Shown one piece after another: positions 1 through 8,175 of a DNA stretch of 64,000 nt. The stretch spans positions 1 to 64,000 of the forward strand of contig JADGDG010000007.1 of the NCBI GenBank assembly GCA_016744995.1. Direction: 5' to 3'. The DNA is from Gammaproteobacteria bacterium (GTDB taxonomy: Bacteria; Pseudomonadota; Gammaproteobacteria; GRL18). Position numbers and translations under genes: made by a program. Every line of letters begins with the position of its first letter. The stretch's first letter is position 1. Below the pieces are notes generated by a model. The model saw only the letters and a program-made list of their open reading frames with translations, was not told where the DNA came from and did not search any database.

Positions 1-36
1 TTTATTTGCACTTCCTAAATAGTGAAATTGACTCTT

Positions 37-1761
37 TTATTCAGCTCCCCAATTTGCCTCAAAGCCTTCATATTGACCGCCTTGTCTCTTAAGAACCTTC
101 TCAACATCAAAAGGGACTTCGCTCTGTTTAAAGCGTGGCTTGCTGGCTGTAATGATTTCAGGACGTGCGTCTTTGATGCCAGTAAAAGGTAAACCACGTA
201 CCGGTTTGGTATTGGGGTATTTCTCAGTCCAAATTTCATGGCGTGCTTTCATTGCTGTAAACATTCCCTTCATAGGGAAGCCTGGTAACATTTTAGGTTG
301 AACTTCACGAGGATCGTTGTAGAGGTCAAAGAATGCCGCACCACTTAAGCCAGGTAATTCACCTACCCACTTACGTTTAAAGCGACCTTTAACCGTGGCT
401 GCATATAAATGCCCTGTATAGATATGTACGTAATCTCGTCGACTATTCATATCACCTTCAAGTATCAAGGCCGTTTGATCAATCCCATCAATAATCCGAT
501 CCGTTGGAATGTACTGAGTCGCACCGCCTAAATGAGCAAAAGTAGTATAGAGATCAGTGGCATGGATAATATCACCAATAACGCTGCCTGGCTCAATCAC
601 TCCAGGCCACCATGCCATAGCAGAAACACGAACACCTCCTTCAAGATAATCCCCCTTACCACCCCTGTACATTGTTTCAACCATGCCAGGAGGGCCATTG
701 TGAGTCATGGGTCCATTATCAGCCATTAAAATTACCAGAGTATTTTCAGCGATACCCAAAGTTTTAAGCTCTTCTTTCAACTCACCTAACCAGGGGTCAA
801 AGCGGGCAAGTCCCTCCTGAAGAAGCCCACCACCTAATGTCTTTTTCTCCGGGTATGGCATAAACTGTGTGAGTTGTGGCCAGAATGCAACATAAAATGG
901 TTTCTTTTCCGCTGCATTTTTCTTAATGAATGCCATGGTTCTTTTTCGAGTCTCAGATTCAATAGCATTATAGTCTTTTAGATCTCCTGTCTTACGAAAC
1001 TCTGTCACAGGTCCATTTTTTATACCCTCCAATGCCCAGACATAACCTTTAGGACGCCATCCTTTGTCCATATCATAGGGATCATCCGGCCAAATTTCAG
1101 GAAACATGCTAGTAGGCATAATAGCACCCGCTCTTTCTGCCTGCTCAACATACAAACTGGGCACCTGATTATAGGGCGTCCATAGTGCTTCATCATAACC
1201 TTGTTTGGTCATATAGCTTTCTTCGATATCACCCAGATGTGATTTTCCATAAAAGGCTGTCGCATAGCCTGCTTTGCTCAGAACTTCAGCAATCGTCTCT
1301 TCTCCAGCAGGCAGACCACCGTATTCATAAGGAAAACCGGTATTGTACATACCACTTCGGATCGGGTGACGTCCAGTGATGGTTGCAGCACGAGTCTGAG
1401 TACAGGCAGGCTCCGTATACATGCGAGTAAATAGAGCACCTTCAGCAGCTATTTTATTTATTTCAGGGGTCTGAAAACCACGGTTTTTCTGCAAAGCAGG
1501 AATACCTACTTCACCCATTGCCGTATCATCCCACATCACATGAATAATATTAGGTGGTGTACCATATTTCTCTTTCAGTGCCTTTAACTTTTTTTCAATA
1601 TTTTTATCTTGAGCAGCCCACTGTTCACCATGCTGCGCTTTAAGAACATAAAATTCAGCATCATGGACAATTTCTGCAGATTTTGCCTGTACAGAACCTG
1701 CCAGCAACATTGCCAAAGCAGGCGCTGCCGCAAATGATAACAGGAATGATCGTTGATTCAT
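37..1761 (-). CDS. Periplasmic sulfatase (arylsulfatase family)
   Basis: A 574-residue protein of the alkaline-phosphatase-fold sulfatase family, predicted to hydrolyse a sulfate ester in the periplasm. A signal peptide ends near residue 26 (VQA). Metal-ligand acidic residues lie at 78-79 (MWDDTAMGEVG), the active-site segment ACTQTRAATITGRHP starts at 119, and later motifs FYGKSHLGD and ADNGP are present. The catalytic residue would be Cys120, converted to formylglycine. The motif reads C-T-Q-T-R, so the usual Pro of C-x-P-x-R is Gln. The start is supported by GGAGAG just upstream of the ATG. It is the most downstream gene of a minus-strand cluster and is preceded by a copy of a shared regulatory motif about 155 bp upstream. 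The substrate cannot be read from the sequence. Confidence 0.93.
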   Translation of the reverse strand: MNQRSFLLSFAAAPALAMLLAGSVQAKSAEIVHDAEFYVLKAQHGEQWAAQDKNIEKKLKALKEKYGTPPNIIHVMWDDTAMGEVGIPALQKNRGFQTPEINKIAAEGALFTRMYTEPACTQTRAATITGRHPIRSGMYNTGFPYEYGGLPAGEETIAEVLSKAGYATAFYGKSHLGDIEESYMTKQGYDEALWTPYNQVPSLYVEQAERAGAIMPTSMFPEIWPDDPYDMDKGWRPKGYVWALEGIKNGPVTEFRKTGDLKDYNAIESETRKRTMAFIKKNAAEKKPFYVAFWPQLTQFMPYPEKKTLGGGLLQEGLARFDPWLGELKEELKTLGIAENTLVILMADNGPMTHNGPPGMVETMYRGGKGDYLEGGVRVSAMAWWPGVIEPGSVIGDIIHATDLYTTFAHLGGATQYIPTDRIIDGIDQTALILEGDMNSRRDYVHIYTGHLYAATVKGRFKRKWVGELPGLSGAAFFDLYNDPREVQPKMLPGFPMKGMFTAMKARHEIWTEKYPNTKPVRGLPFTGIKDARPEIITASKPRFKQSEVPFDVEKVLKRQGGQYEGFEANWGAE

Positions 1762-2275
1762 TTAACTCTCCTAGTTTATTATTCAATAAATTTGTTTCAA
1801 TATAAAATCAATTCATTCATTAGTCATAGCAATGAAAGATGGCCGCAGTATTAATAACCACCATGTGCATTTGAAATTTATTGTTATTTTATTATGAAGA
1901 AGTTTTCAGTCATCCGTTATCAAAAAACCGCAATTTAGAATCTTTTTTCTGACTGTATAAATATTATTTGTGGAAGTGCATTACAGAGTTATTTTTTTGG
2001 TAAGGCAGAGATGATCATTGATGCTTTTGAGCTTCAATCCAGGTACATAATTGAAACTCAAATTAACAATTAATAACAACATATCCTATATATTATCTAT
2101 TGTATATGCAGGTATGCTTTTATTAAGCAACTTAGTGTTTATTTTGCTCCTCTAAAATTTTACAGTTCTCAACAATAATCTGATATATTATATTTTGTAT
2201 ATGAGTACTACATACCAGACTTTGTTTTAAAACCAACTTTGCATTAGTCAACTTGTGATACAAATTATTTGGTTT
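1762..2275. other. Intergenic region upstream of the sulfatase
   Basis: This 514-bp AT-rich stretch has no credible gene. It contains the sulfatase ribosome binding site next to the start, and the shared motif at 1916-1935. The remainder, adjoining the lipoprotein stop codon, shows no hairpin terminator or repeat that I could support. Confidence 0.6.
1916..1935 (-). promoter_or_regulatory. Shared regulatory motif, copy 1 (sulfatase)
   Basis: The plus strand reads GTTATCAAAAAACCGCAATT, i.e. AATTGCGGTTTTTTGATAAC in the direction of the sulfatase. The same 18-bp core occurs at 6516 and 12236, also upstream of minus-strand transcription units. The asymmetric sequence with a TTTTTTGATA tract is compatible with an AraC-family site, and an AraC regulator gene lies at 13446. 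That assignment is inference. Confidence 0.65.
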
Positions 2276-2953
2276 TTAATTATTGTATTTTTTTTGTACT
2301 GCTTTTTTCAGACTAACAATACGGTCAGTTATACGTTGAGACCACTGCTTAAGAATGCCTTTGACATCTGCTAATAATATTCCAGATTCAGTATCCTGTT
2401 TTTTCCCGCCTGCTTTTAAGTCAACTGCCTGCGCAAGAAGCTGCCCATCAACAGCATCAACCAGCTTAATTTCAGCCATGACCCGAACACTCTTTTTTTC
2501 AGCTCCAGCCGCTCTCATTCCTCCAACTACTGCCGCTGCAATCGGAATATATTGATAACCTTTTAAATCATCATAACTGGAAAAGACTCCGGTAATTGCT
2601 GTCTGAACACGAATTGTACCAGGACCGGCACGATCAACAATATTAAAATGCTTCCCCAGATCGGCTTTAATCATTTCTTCAAATTTTTCTGCAATAGCAA
2701 CCAGGAGTTTACTGTCAACTTCTTTATCACTATCAGGTGTTATGATAACAACTTTATCAACCATTCCACTATTGTATTTTTTCCAGTCAATATTGGGGGT
2801 AACATAACCCAGAGTATCTTTATCACCTGGTGCCGGTTTTAAAATTGAATAATCTGATAAAAAACCAGAATAATTATCTTGTGAAACTTTATTGCCTGCA
2901 CACCCTGTCAGAAGAACACTTAATATTAATAAACTTGCAATAATTTTTTTCAT
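2276..2953 (-). CDS. Secreted lipoprotein, DUF3313-like
   Basis: About 225 residues with a lipoprotein signal (MKKIIASLLILSVLLTGCAG), the lipidated Cys following LLTG. The mature start, DNYSGFLSDYSILKPAPG followed by NIDWKKY, matches the DUF3313 lipoprotein family as I know it; its function is unknown. The ATG at 2953 is preferred over an upstream one at 2971 because GGAG lies six bases before it and it begins the signal peptide. It sits downstream of a FadL-like channel and may share its transcript (46 bp between the genes). Confidence 0.8.
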   Translation of the reverse strand: MKKIIASLLILSVLLTGCAGNKVSQDNYSGFLSDYSILKPAPGDKDTLGYVTPNIDWKKYNSGMVDKVVIITPDSDKEVDSKLLVAIAEKFEEMIKADLGKHFNIVDRAGPGTIRVQTAITGVFSSYDDLKGYQYIPIAAAVVGGMRAAGAEKKSVRVMAEIKLVDAVDGQLLAQAVDLKAGGKKQDTESGILLADVKGILKQWSQRITDRIVSLKKAVQKKYNN

Positions 2954-3017
2954 TTTATACTCCATAATCATTTAAAATAATAAGAATTTTAATCATTCAT
3001 CTACAGCAAAATCTGAG

Positions 3018-4289
3018 CTAAAATTTCCAACTGGCATTAATATTAAAAATATGGATAAAGTTAGTTTCAAATTCGCCACGCAGTGAACCCTGTCGAGGAA
3101 GGCCACTTTGCTCAACTTTTGCTTTACCTGCATCCAATAACTCATAAGCAGCAGAAAGGGTTATATCATGACTGTATTCATATTGAGCACCAATAGCATA
3201 ACGGATTTGTCTGTCGAGTGGCATATCAATCGTTCGATTGCTATTCGAAACAGGAGAACTATCATAATGAATACCAGCCATCAGCTTCCAGGGATCTGAT
3301 AATTGATAATGAAAACCAACACCAGCACTCCAGGTGTCATCAAAATTCCGATCATCCGTTACACTACCCGATTGGGCAAATATTAAATCTGTTTTACCAA
3401 ATTCAGACCATTCCTGCCAGCCAGTACTGGCTAATAGTGCCCATTGTTCATTCAGTTGATGATACAGACTTAATGAGATTGCCTGAGGTAAACTCATATC
3501 CAGATCAACCCTGGCATCCCCCAGAAGATGACTAGGCAGTCCCGATAGACGTGAGGTCTCAACAGCATCTTCAAATTCAAACTCAACTTCTGACATATAG
3601 GTCATGCCCACTCTTGTTGAGGGTGAAAATTCATATAAAAAACTCAGGTTAAAACCATAACCAACATCTGAGTCGTCAATTTTAATACGACTATCCAGTC
3701 GGTTACCAATTCCGCCAGGGTTATTATTCCAGTCCATTGTCTGAGTCAAAGAACCATAAACAACATTAACACCACCACCAAGTGACAATTTATCACTGAC
3801 TTTATAACCCAGATTAAAAGCCGTCATCATGGTTAACATTTCAGCTTCTGTGACAAAATAGCGTCCTCCCCAACCAGAATTAAAATCCAGACCCAGGCCA
3901 AGGTAGGAGCCGCTTGAAATGCCAAGCTTTAATTCAGGTGATAGTTCATGAACATAATTCAGAGAGGCAACAGGAACCCAGCCTCCTGCATTACCACCAT
4001 CACCACCACCACCACCTGAACCAGATCCTGAATCAATATCAAAACGAGCTTTTACATACATCGGCTGGAAACCAATCATTAATTCATCCCGATCCAACCG
4101 TGTCATGCCTGCAGGGTTAAAACTTGCAGTCGAGGCACTATTGGCTGTCGCATTTCGCCCTGCTGAAGCCGTACCCATCTCTGGAGTTGCCGCTTCGTAA
4201 AGCCAAAGCCCGGCAGCAGAAGCAGAAAGACTGGAAAAAGCAGCCATTGCTATAATATTGAATGTGATAATTTGTTTATTAATATTCAT
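3018..4289 (-). CDS. FadL/OmpP1/TodX-family outer-membrane transporter
   Basis: About 423 residues with a signal peptide, then GLWLYEAATPEMGTASAG and the NPAG segment (ASFNPAGMTRL) typical of the FadL hatch domain. The rest alternates in beta-barrel fashion and ends in an aromatic residue (NASWKF). FadL proteins admit hydrophobic molecules such as fatty acids and aromatic hydrocarbons across the outer membrane. A Gly/Ser-rich loop (SGSGSGGGGGDGG) near residue 90 is low-complexity. The start at 4289 has GGAA upstream; an earlier ATG at 4322 would only extend the signal peptide. The neighbouring sulfatase and transporter suggest a hydrophobic substrate, which is inference. Confidence 0.9.
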   Translation of the reverse strand: MNINKQIITFNIIAMAAFSSLSASAAGLWLYEAATPEMGTASAGRNATANSASTASFNPAGMTRLDRDELMIGFQPMYVKARFDIDSGSGSGGGGGDGGNAGGWVPVASLNYVHELSPELKLGISSGSYLGLGLDFNSGWGGRYFVTEAEMLTMMTAFNLGYKVSDKLSLGGGVNVVYGSLTQTMDWNNNPGGIGNRLDSRIKIDDSDVGYGFNLSFLYEFSPSTRVGMTYMSEVEFEFEDAVETSRLSGLPSHLLGDARVDLDMSLPQAISLSLYHQLNEQWALLASTGWQEWSEFGKTDLIFAQSGSVTDDRNFDDTWSAGVGFHYQLSDPWKLMAGIHYDSSPVSNSNRTIDMPLDRQIRYAIGAQYEYSHDITLSAAYELLDAGKAKVEQSGLPRQGSLRGEFETNFIHIFNINASWKF

Positions 4290-4348
4290 TGGTTTTCCAT
4301 TCAGGCCATAATAAAATATCAAATTTTATGGGATTAATTGGTGTTTTG

Positions 4349-4837
4349 TTATTTTACGGTATAACCTTTACCTTCCAGACAGGCTGAATAAGCACGATTA
4401 TATTGGTTACGATTATTGGCATAATTATTCGCTTCTTTTTGTTCCCATTCTTTTGTTTTTTGATCCACTGAGCTATTTTTCGAACTTTGTCTGACACCCC
4501 CGACTAATCCACCTGCTGCGGCACCTCTTTTAGCAGATTTGGAGCTGTCACCTAAAATCGCACCTACTACTGCTCCACCCAATGCACCTCTACCAGCAGA
4601 ACCTGCTGTTGAACCTTTTTTTGCCTGTGATGGCGGCGGCGTTGATGTGCTGGGCGCTTTCATTGGATCAAAACCAGTCTGCCCCTTGGCCCAGCCATAA
4701 CAGGAGAATTTATCTTGTTCCATGGTTTCATTGCTCTGGCCTTGTGCTGGGAAGACCATTAATTCATTAGCCATAGAAGTGTTCACTGCTATAACCAGAA
4801 AAATAGTTAAAAAACTAAACTTAATCAAATTTTTCAT
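4349..4837 (-). CDS. Glycine-zipper (YMGG-like) periplasmic protein
   Basis: 162 residues with a signal peptide ending near residue 23 (SMA). The conserved segment FPAQGQSNETMEQDKFSCYGWA is followed by a Gly/Ala zipper (GRGALGGAVVGAILGDSSKS, then GAAAGGLVGG) that probably makes a membrane-associated helical hairpin. The C-terminus is charged and contains YSACLEGKGY. AGAAGGA gives a strong ribosome binding site. Such proteins are common outer-envelope components without a defined reaction. It lies 26 bp before the FadL-like ORF and is probably co-transcribed with it. Confidence 0.8.
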   Translation of the reverse strand: MKNLIKFSFLTIFLVIAVNTSMANELMVFPAQGQSNETMEQDKFSCYGWAKGQTGFDPMKAPSTSTPPPSQAKKGSTAGSAGRGALGGAVVGAILGDSSKSAKRGAAAGGLVGGVRQSSKNSSVDQKTKEWEQKEANNYANNRNQYNRAYSACLEGKGYTVK

Positions 4838-5090
4838 TTTAAATTCCTTCTAATTCATTGTTTAAAATATTGCTTAGTCTCTATTGAAAAGAGTCTTGAA
4901 GTGTTTAAAATGTTTGTCCGATAAAAATTTGCACTTCTATCTGTTCTTCTGAACTACCCATCCATTGCTACCATGAAATACTCAGTGTATTAATCAACGG
5001 AATATCCAGGAATGGATTGCATTTATTCGTATGTCGATACTCAAAAATAACACTTCCTGCTTTACTTCAAATTAGAGTCTATTTTATTAA

Positions 5091-6068
5091 CTAAAAAGGC
5101 ATAATATAATTCATCCAGGCATCCATGCGTATCATAACTTTACGAATAATATGCGTTGCCTGAACAGATTCTGTATATATCGTGCCAGTACCAAAAGCAC
5201 CACCTGGAATTGCCTGTATTTCATTTAGTGTCACCATATCCATTTCTTTAAATACATCATCATCCAACGCCAGGACAACAGCATAAGGTTGAGGCATATT
5301 TTGTGCGGTAGGTGCCAGGGCAATATTTCCACTGGGCGCAAGTTGCCCCTCAGGTGTAATAAGAGCAATAGCTGTCACCGTTGCAGCAAAAACTTTTCCA
5401 GGTTTGAGTTTGAATGTGACTTCTGCTTTTTGGCCTGCTTTAATGTGCCTAAGAGAGTTTTGGTTAATACCAATAGCTACTTTGTTTCTTTCAATTTTTA
5501 CAAAAGACATAAAGCTTCGTGCAGGCACACTGCCTACACGTTGTCCAGGACGAAGAGTCATACCAATAACATAACCTTCATCTGGTGCTTTTACCGCAGT
5601 GGATTCAAGATCATATTTTGCATTATCCAGCTGGGCAAGTAACTTATCTACTTCGGCTGTATACTTGTCAACATCATGTGCACTAGCTACTTTCTTAGTA
5701 AACAATTCCTGAGCACGCCCAAGGTTAAGCTGCACTAATTTGAGGCTGGCTTCAAGCTGATCAACTTGAGCTTGAAAGGGGCGAGGTTCAATTCTAAATA
5801 AAACATCCCCTTTATTTATACGCTGAAGAGGCTTAACGGGCACTTCAATTACTTTGCCTGTAATATTGGGAACAATTTCAATAACAGGCTGATAAACGTT
5901 AACAATACCACCTGGAGCACCCCACTGCATGGGAAGAAACAGGACAACAAACAAGACAAACATCCAGATTGCGGGGGATATTTTCCACCAGAGAGTCAAT
6001 CTAATCAGGCCAGTTTTTACCATAATAAAAAGAGCTACAACATAGATAAGTGTTAAAAAAACAATCAT
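5091..6068 (-). CDS. HlyD-family membrane fusion protein, YibH/YiaV-like
   Basis: 325 residues: two N-terminal membrane segments (about 1-20 and 29-46), then a biotinyl-lipoyl-like half-motif (VPNITGKVIEVPVKPLQ), a coiled-coil hairpin around 80-130 and a beta-barrel region. This is the architecture of inner-membrane-anchored periplasmic adaptors of the HlyD/EmrA type. Its start codon overlaps the stop of the upstream DUF3302 gene (TAATG). E. coli pairs of this kind (YiaV-YiaW, YibH-YibI) have the same organisation. No dedicated transporter is adjacent, so the exported substrate is unknown. Confidence 0.87.
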   Translation of the reverse strand: MIVFLTLIYVVALFIMVKTGLIRLTLWWKISPAIWMFVLFVVLFLPMQWGAPGGIVNVYQPVIEIVPNITGKVIEVPVKPLQRINKGDVLFRIEPRPFQAQVDQLEASLKLVQLNLGRAQELFTKKVASAHDVDKYTAEVDKLLAQLDNAKYDLESTAVKAPDEGYVIGMTLRPGQRVGSVPARSFMSFVKIERNKVAIGINQNSLRHIKAGQKAEVTFKLKPGKVFAATVTAIALITPEGQLAPSGNIALAPTAQNMPQPYAVVLALDDDVFKEMDMVTLNEIQAIPGGAFGTGTIYTESVQATHIIRKVMIRMDAWMNYIMPF

Positions 6069-6298
6069 TATTGCCCCTTCTTTTCAGGAATAATATAAGC
6101 CCAGATAAAAGCAATAGGACTGAGTATTCCCATGGTAATCGCACCAAACCAACCGCAAACATTAATCGCTTCTGCCTGAGGATGGTGTCGACTTTGGGCA
6201 ATACGACCTGGCATAACACCAAGCAATACCCACAGGCCTGCCATTGCAATTAGTAACACGAATAAAACAATCAGTGCAAAAATATCCAGACCGGTCAT
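6068..6298 (-). CDS. DUF3302 inner-membrane protein (YiaW/YibI-like)
   Basis: 76 residues with two hydrophobic segments (about 6-27 and 49-69) around a short polar loop containing RHHPQAEAINVCGW. That loop resembles the NHPHADAIHVAGW region of E. coli YiaW. AGGA precedes the ATG at good spacing. It is the first gene of a two-gene operon with the HlyD-like protein, and the shared regulatory motif lies about 218 bp upstream. Function unknown. Confidence 0.8.
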   Translation of the reverse strand: MTGLDIFALIVLFVLLIAMAGLWVLLGVMPGRIAQSRHHPQAEAINVCGWFGAITMGILSPIAFIWAYIIPEKKGQ

Positions 6299-6515
6299 AC
6301 GAGATTCCTATAAAAAAATTGAATGATTTGCATATAATTTTGAAATTGATCACTTCACAGCAAAGCCACTCTACTAAACAGGGCTTATGAATTTACAAGT
6401 TGCAAATAGAATTGGCTTAATTTCAATCAAAACAGTCTATTGTGAATACAAAAACAGCCATGTAAGATGGCCATATTTGAACTAAACTAAAGTATCATTC
6501 ATTTTTAAAAAAACT

Positions 6516-6535
6516 GTTATCAAAAAACCGCAATT
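6516..6535 (-). promoter_or_regulatory. Shared regulatory motif, copy 2 (DUF3302-HlyD operon)
   Basis: The core GTTATCAAAAAACCGCAA is identical to copies 1 and 3. The next minus-strand gene is the DUF3302 protein. The 217 bp between motif and gene (6299-6515) hold no ORF, only a short inverted repeat GCCAT-gtaag-ATGGC near 6458-6472. The copy lies in a duplicated block together with a pseudogene fragment. Confidence 0.65.
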
Positions 6536-6569
6536 TTAAGAAAAACTACAAGTATTATTAAAGAAATAA

Positions 6570-6709
6570 ATTATTTCTTTCTTTACCTAATTTTGGTTTG
6601 AATGATCCCAATAGTATTTCAAGAACAAGCGGATAACATTTGACATACCAATCAGCTGTTCCGTATGTGCCTTACCAAGATAGGCCTGGCGCACTTGTCC
6701 ATCAGACAA
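6570..6709 (-). pseudogene. Truncated, frameshifted copy of the 12291-12767 membrane protein gene
   Basis: Roughly 140 bp are nearly identical to the 3' end of the intact gene at 12291. Both copies would encode a C-terminus like QLIGMSNVIPLVLEILLGSF. The copy lacks the N-terminal two thirds and has lost one G (AAGCGGATAAC against AAGCGGGATAAC), which shifts the frame. It lies directly downstream of a DUF1254 gene. Like the intact gene, it is followed by the shared regulatory motif, so the two regions form a block duplication. Confidence 0.85.
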
Positions 6710-6714
6710 CACCT

Positions 6715-8163
6715 CTATTTAGCTTTTTCAATATCAGGCAACACCCAACTGCGATCTAAAAAAGACTGCTTGGGAGAATAGAGACGGAAATAGGGGAACC
6801 ATGCTTTCCCTTTCACAGTTGGTATCCAGTTTTTCTCTTTTCCTTCTGGCGCATCAGGCCCCATATACAAAGTAGCTGAACCATCTTTGTTTTTAATCAG
6901 ATCCATACGTGAAGAGAGATCCGCTTTTTTTTGTTCGTTCTGTAACAGGCAGCGAGTGTCTACATCGTAAAGGCTGATTGAGCCGAAAACTTCTGCAGGC
7001 AGGTTAGCTGGAATATGAAGCACATAATTTATATCACCATCCAGCCAATCACCCTCTTTATCCTTGTAGGTAGAAAGATAGACCTGTCCTTTACCAGTGA
7101 GATGACCATGCATGGCAGGATCATTGGTCACTGCTTCGTAGAACCATGCCGCACGTTCATCAAGTTGTTCGTAGTGTTCGGCACGCTGATCAGATGCTGC
7201 TACAGCAGCAAAGTGCCAATTAGAATTATCGACATAATGTGCTTCTTTCATACGCTTGGCAAAGTCGTTGGCCTTGGCCATCGCTTCTCCCACAAGAGTG
7301 GCATCAATCAGAATTTTCTTTTGTCGTTCTGTCGGCTTGAAGGGATTCCCCTTTTCAATCCCCAATGGCTTCAACATCGCCATGAAGAAGCGATCTCTTT
7401 CCGCAACAGGTTCACGATTGATGATATCAGCCAGACGTTCCCAGTAGGTTAGTCCTCGGGGTTGTGCCGCCAACCACTTCTTGCCGTTAGGAGTGATGTA
7501 ACCCGGAGGCTTGGGATTATTACGTTCTGCATAGGGATATATTTGTATTTTTTCAAGCAACTTCATTCTCTCATCACGACTCTCTGGCATTAAACGAATT
7601 CCAAGTAACAGGCTATTTGTTGGTGACTGAGAAATTATATATCCTTCAGCTTCAGCATTGTTTGGAACTTTCTGGCCTGGGCCGACAAACAGATATTTTC
7701 CAGGCTTGGTCAGATTAATGATCGAAATCTGCCACATGTTCTGGGCAGCACCACGAACTTCACCCTCAGGCATAACAGCAACAAATGGCCCATCAGTTAG
7801 ATCGATAAAAGGTAAAACATAAGGTGTTGTCGCATTATAAGTCAGACCGCCAACCCGATCATCATAGGATTCTATGAAGACTATCTGGCCATTTTTAGCC
7901 CCAAGAGTGACTGTATGTTCATATTGCCATTGAGCCATTGAGACAATGGGTAAAGCCCAGAGATAGGCTTGCGTCGCTCTTTGGAAATCCATCTCATCAA
8001 AGAGTTTCTGTACAGTTTTATCCGTGGGATAACCATTAGCAAAGTCTTTGGTAAAATCCAATTCTCCAATTCGTGATTGTATCTTTTCGGCTTGAACGTA
8101 TGAAAATCCACCAAAGCATAACAGCGCAGTAATGCCTGCAAGCATCTGTTTTTTTATTTTCAC
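6715..8163 (-). CDS. Secreted DUF1254/DUF1214 protein (first of two)
   Basis: 482 residues with a signal peptide ending near residue 25 (YVQA). The N-terminal half matches DUF1254 (AYLWALPIVSMAQWQYEH, then FVAVMPEGEVRGAAQNMWQ). The C-terminal half matches DUF1214 (INYVLHIPANLPAEVFGSIS and the terminal WFPYFRLYSPKQSFLDRSW). The start is GTG, supported by AGGAAA. It lies 12 bp downstream of a paralogue and is probably co-translated with it. The family is common but has no established activity; a periplasmic location is predicted. Confidence 0.87.
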   Translation of the reverse strand: MKIKKQMLAGITALLCFGGFSYVQAEKIQSRIGELDFTKDFANGYPTDKTVQKLFDEMDFQRATQAYLWALPIVSMAQWQYEHTVTLGAKNGQIVFIESYDDRVGGLTYNATTPYVLPFIDLTDGPFVAVMPEGEVRGAAQNMWQISIINLTKPGKYLFVGPGQKVPNNAEAEGYIISQSPTNSLLLGIRLMPESRDERMKLLEKIQIYPYAERNNPKPPGYITPNGKKWLAAQPRGLTYWERLADIINREPVAERDRFFMAMLKPLGIEKGNPFKPTERQKKILIDATLVGEAMAKANDFAKRMKEAHYVDNSNWHFAAVAASDQRAEHYEQLDERAAWFYEAVTNDPAMHGHLTGKGQVYLSTYKDKEGDWLDGDINYVLHIPANLPAEVFGSISLYDVDTRCLLQNEQKKADLSSRMDLIKNKDGSATLYMGPDAPEGKEKNWIPTVKGKAWFPYFRLYSPKQSFLDRSWVLPDIEKAK

Positions 8164-8175
8164 AGAACTTTCCTC

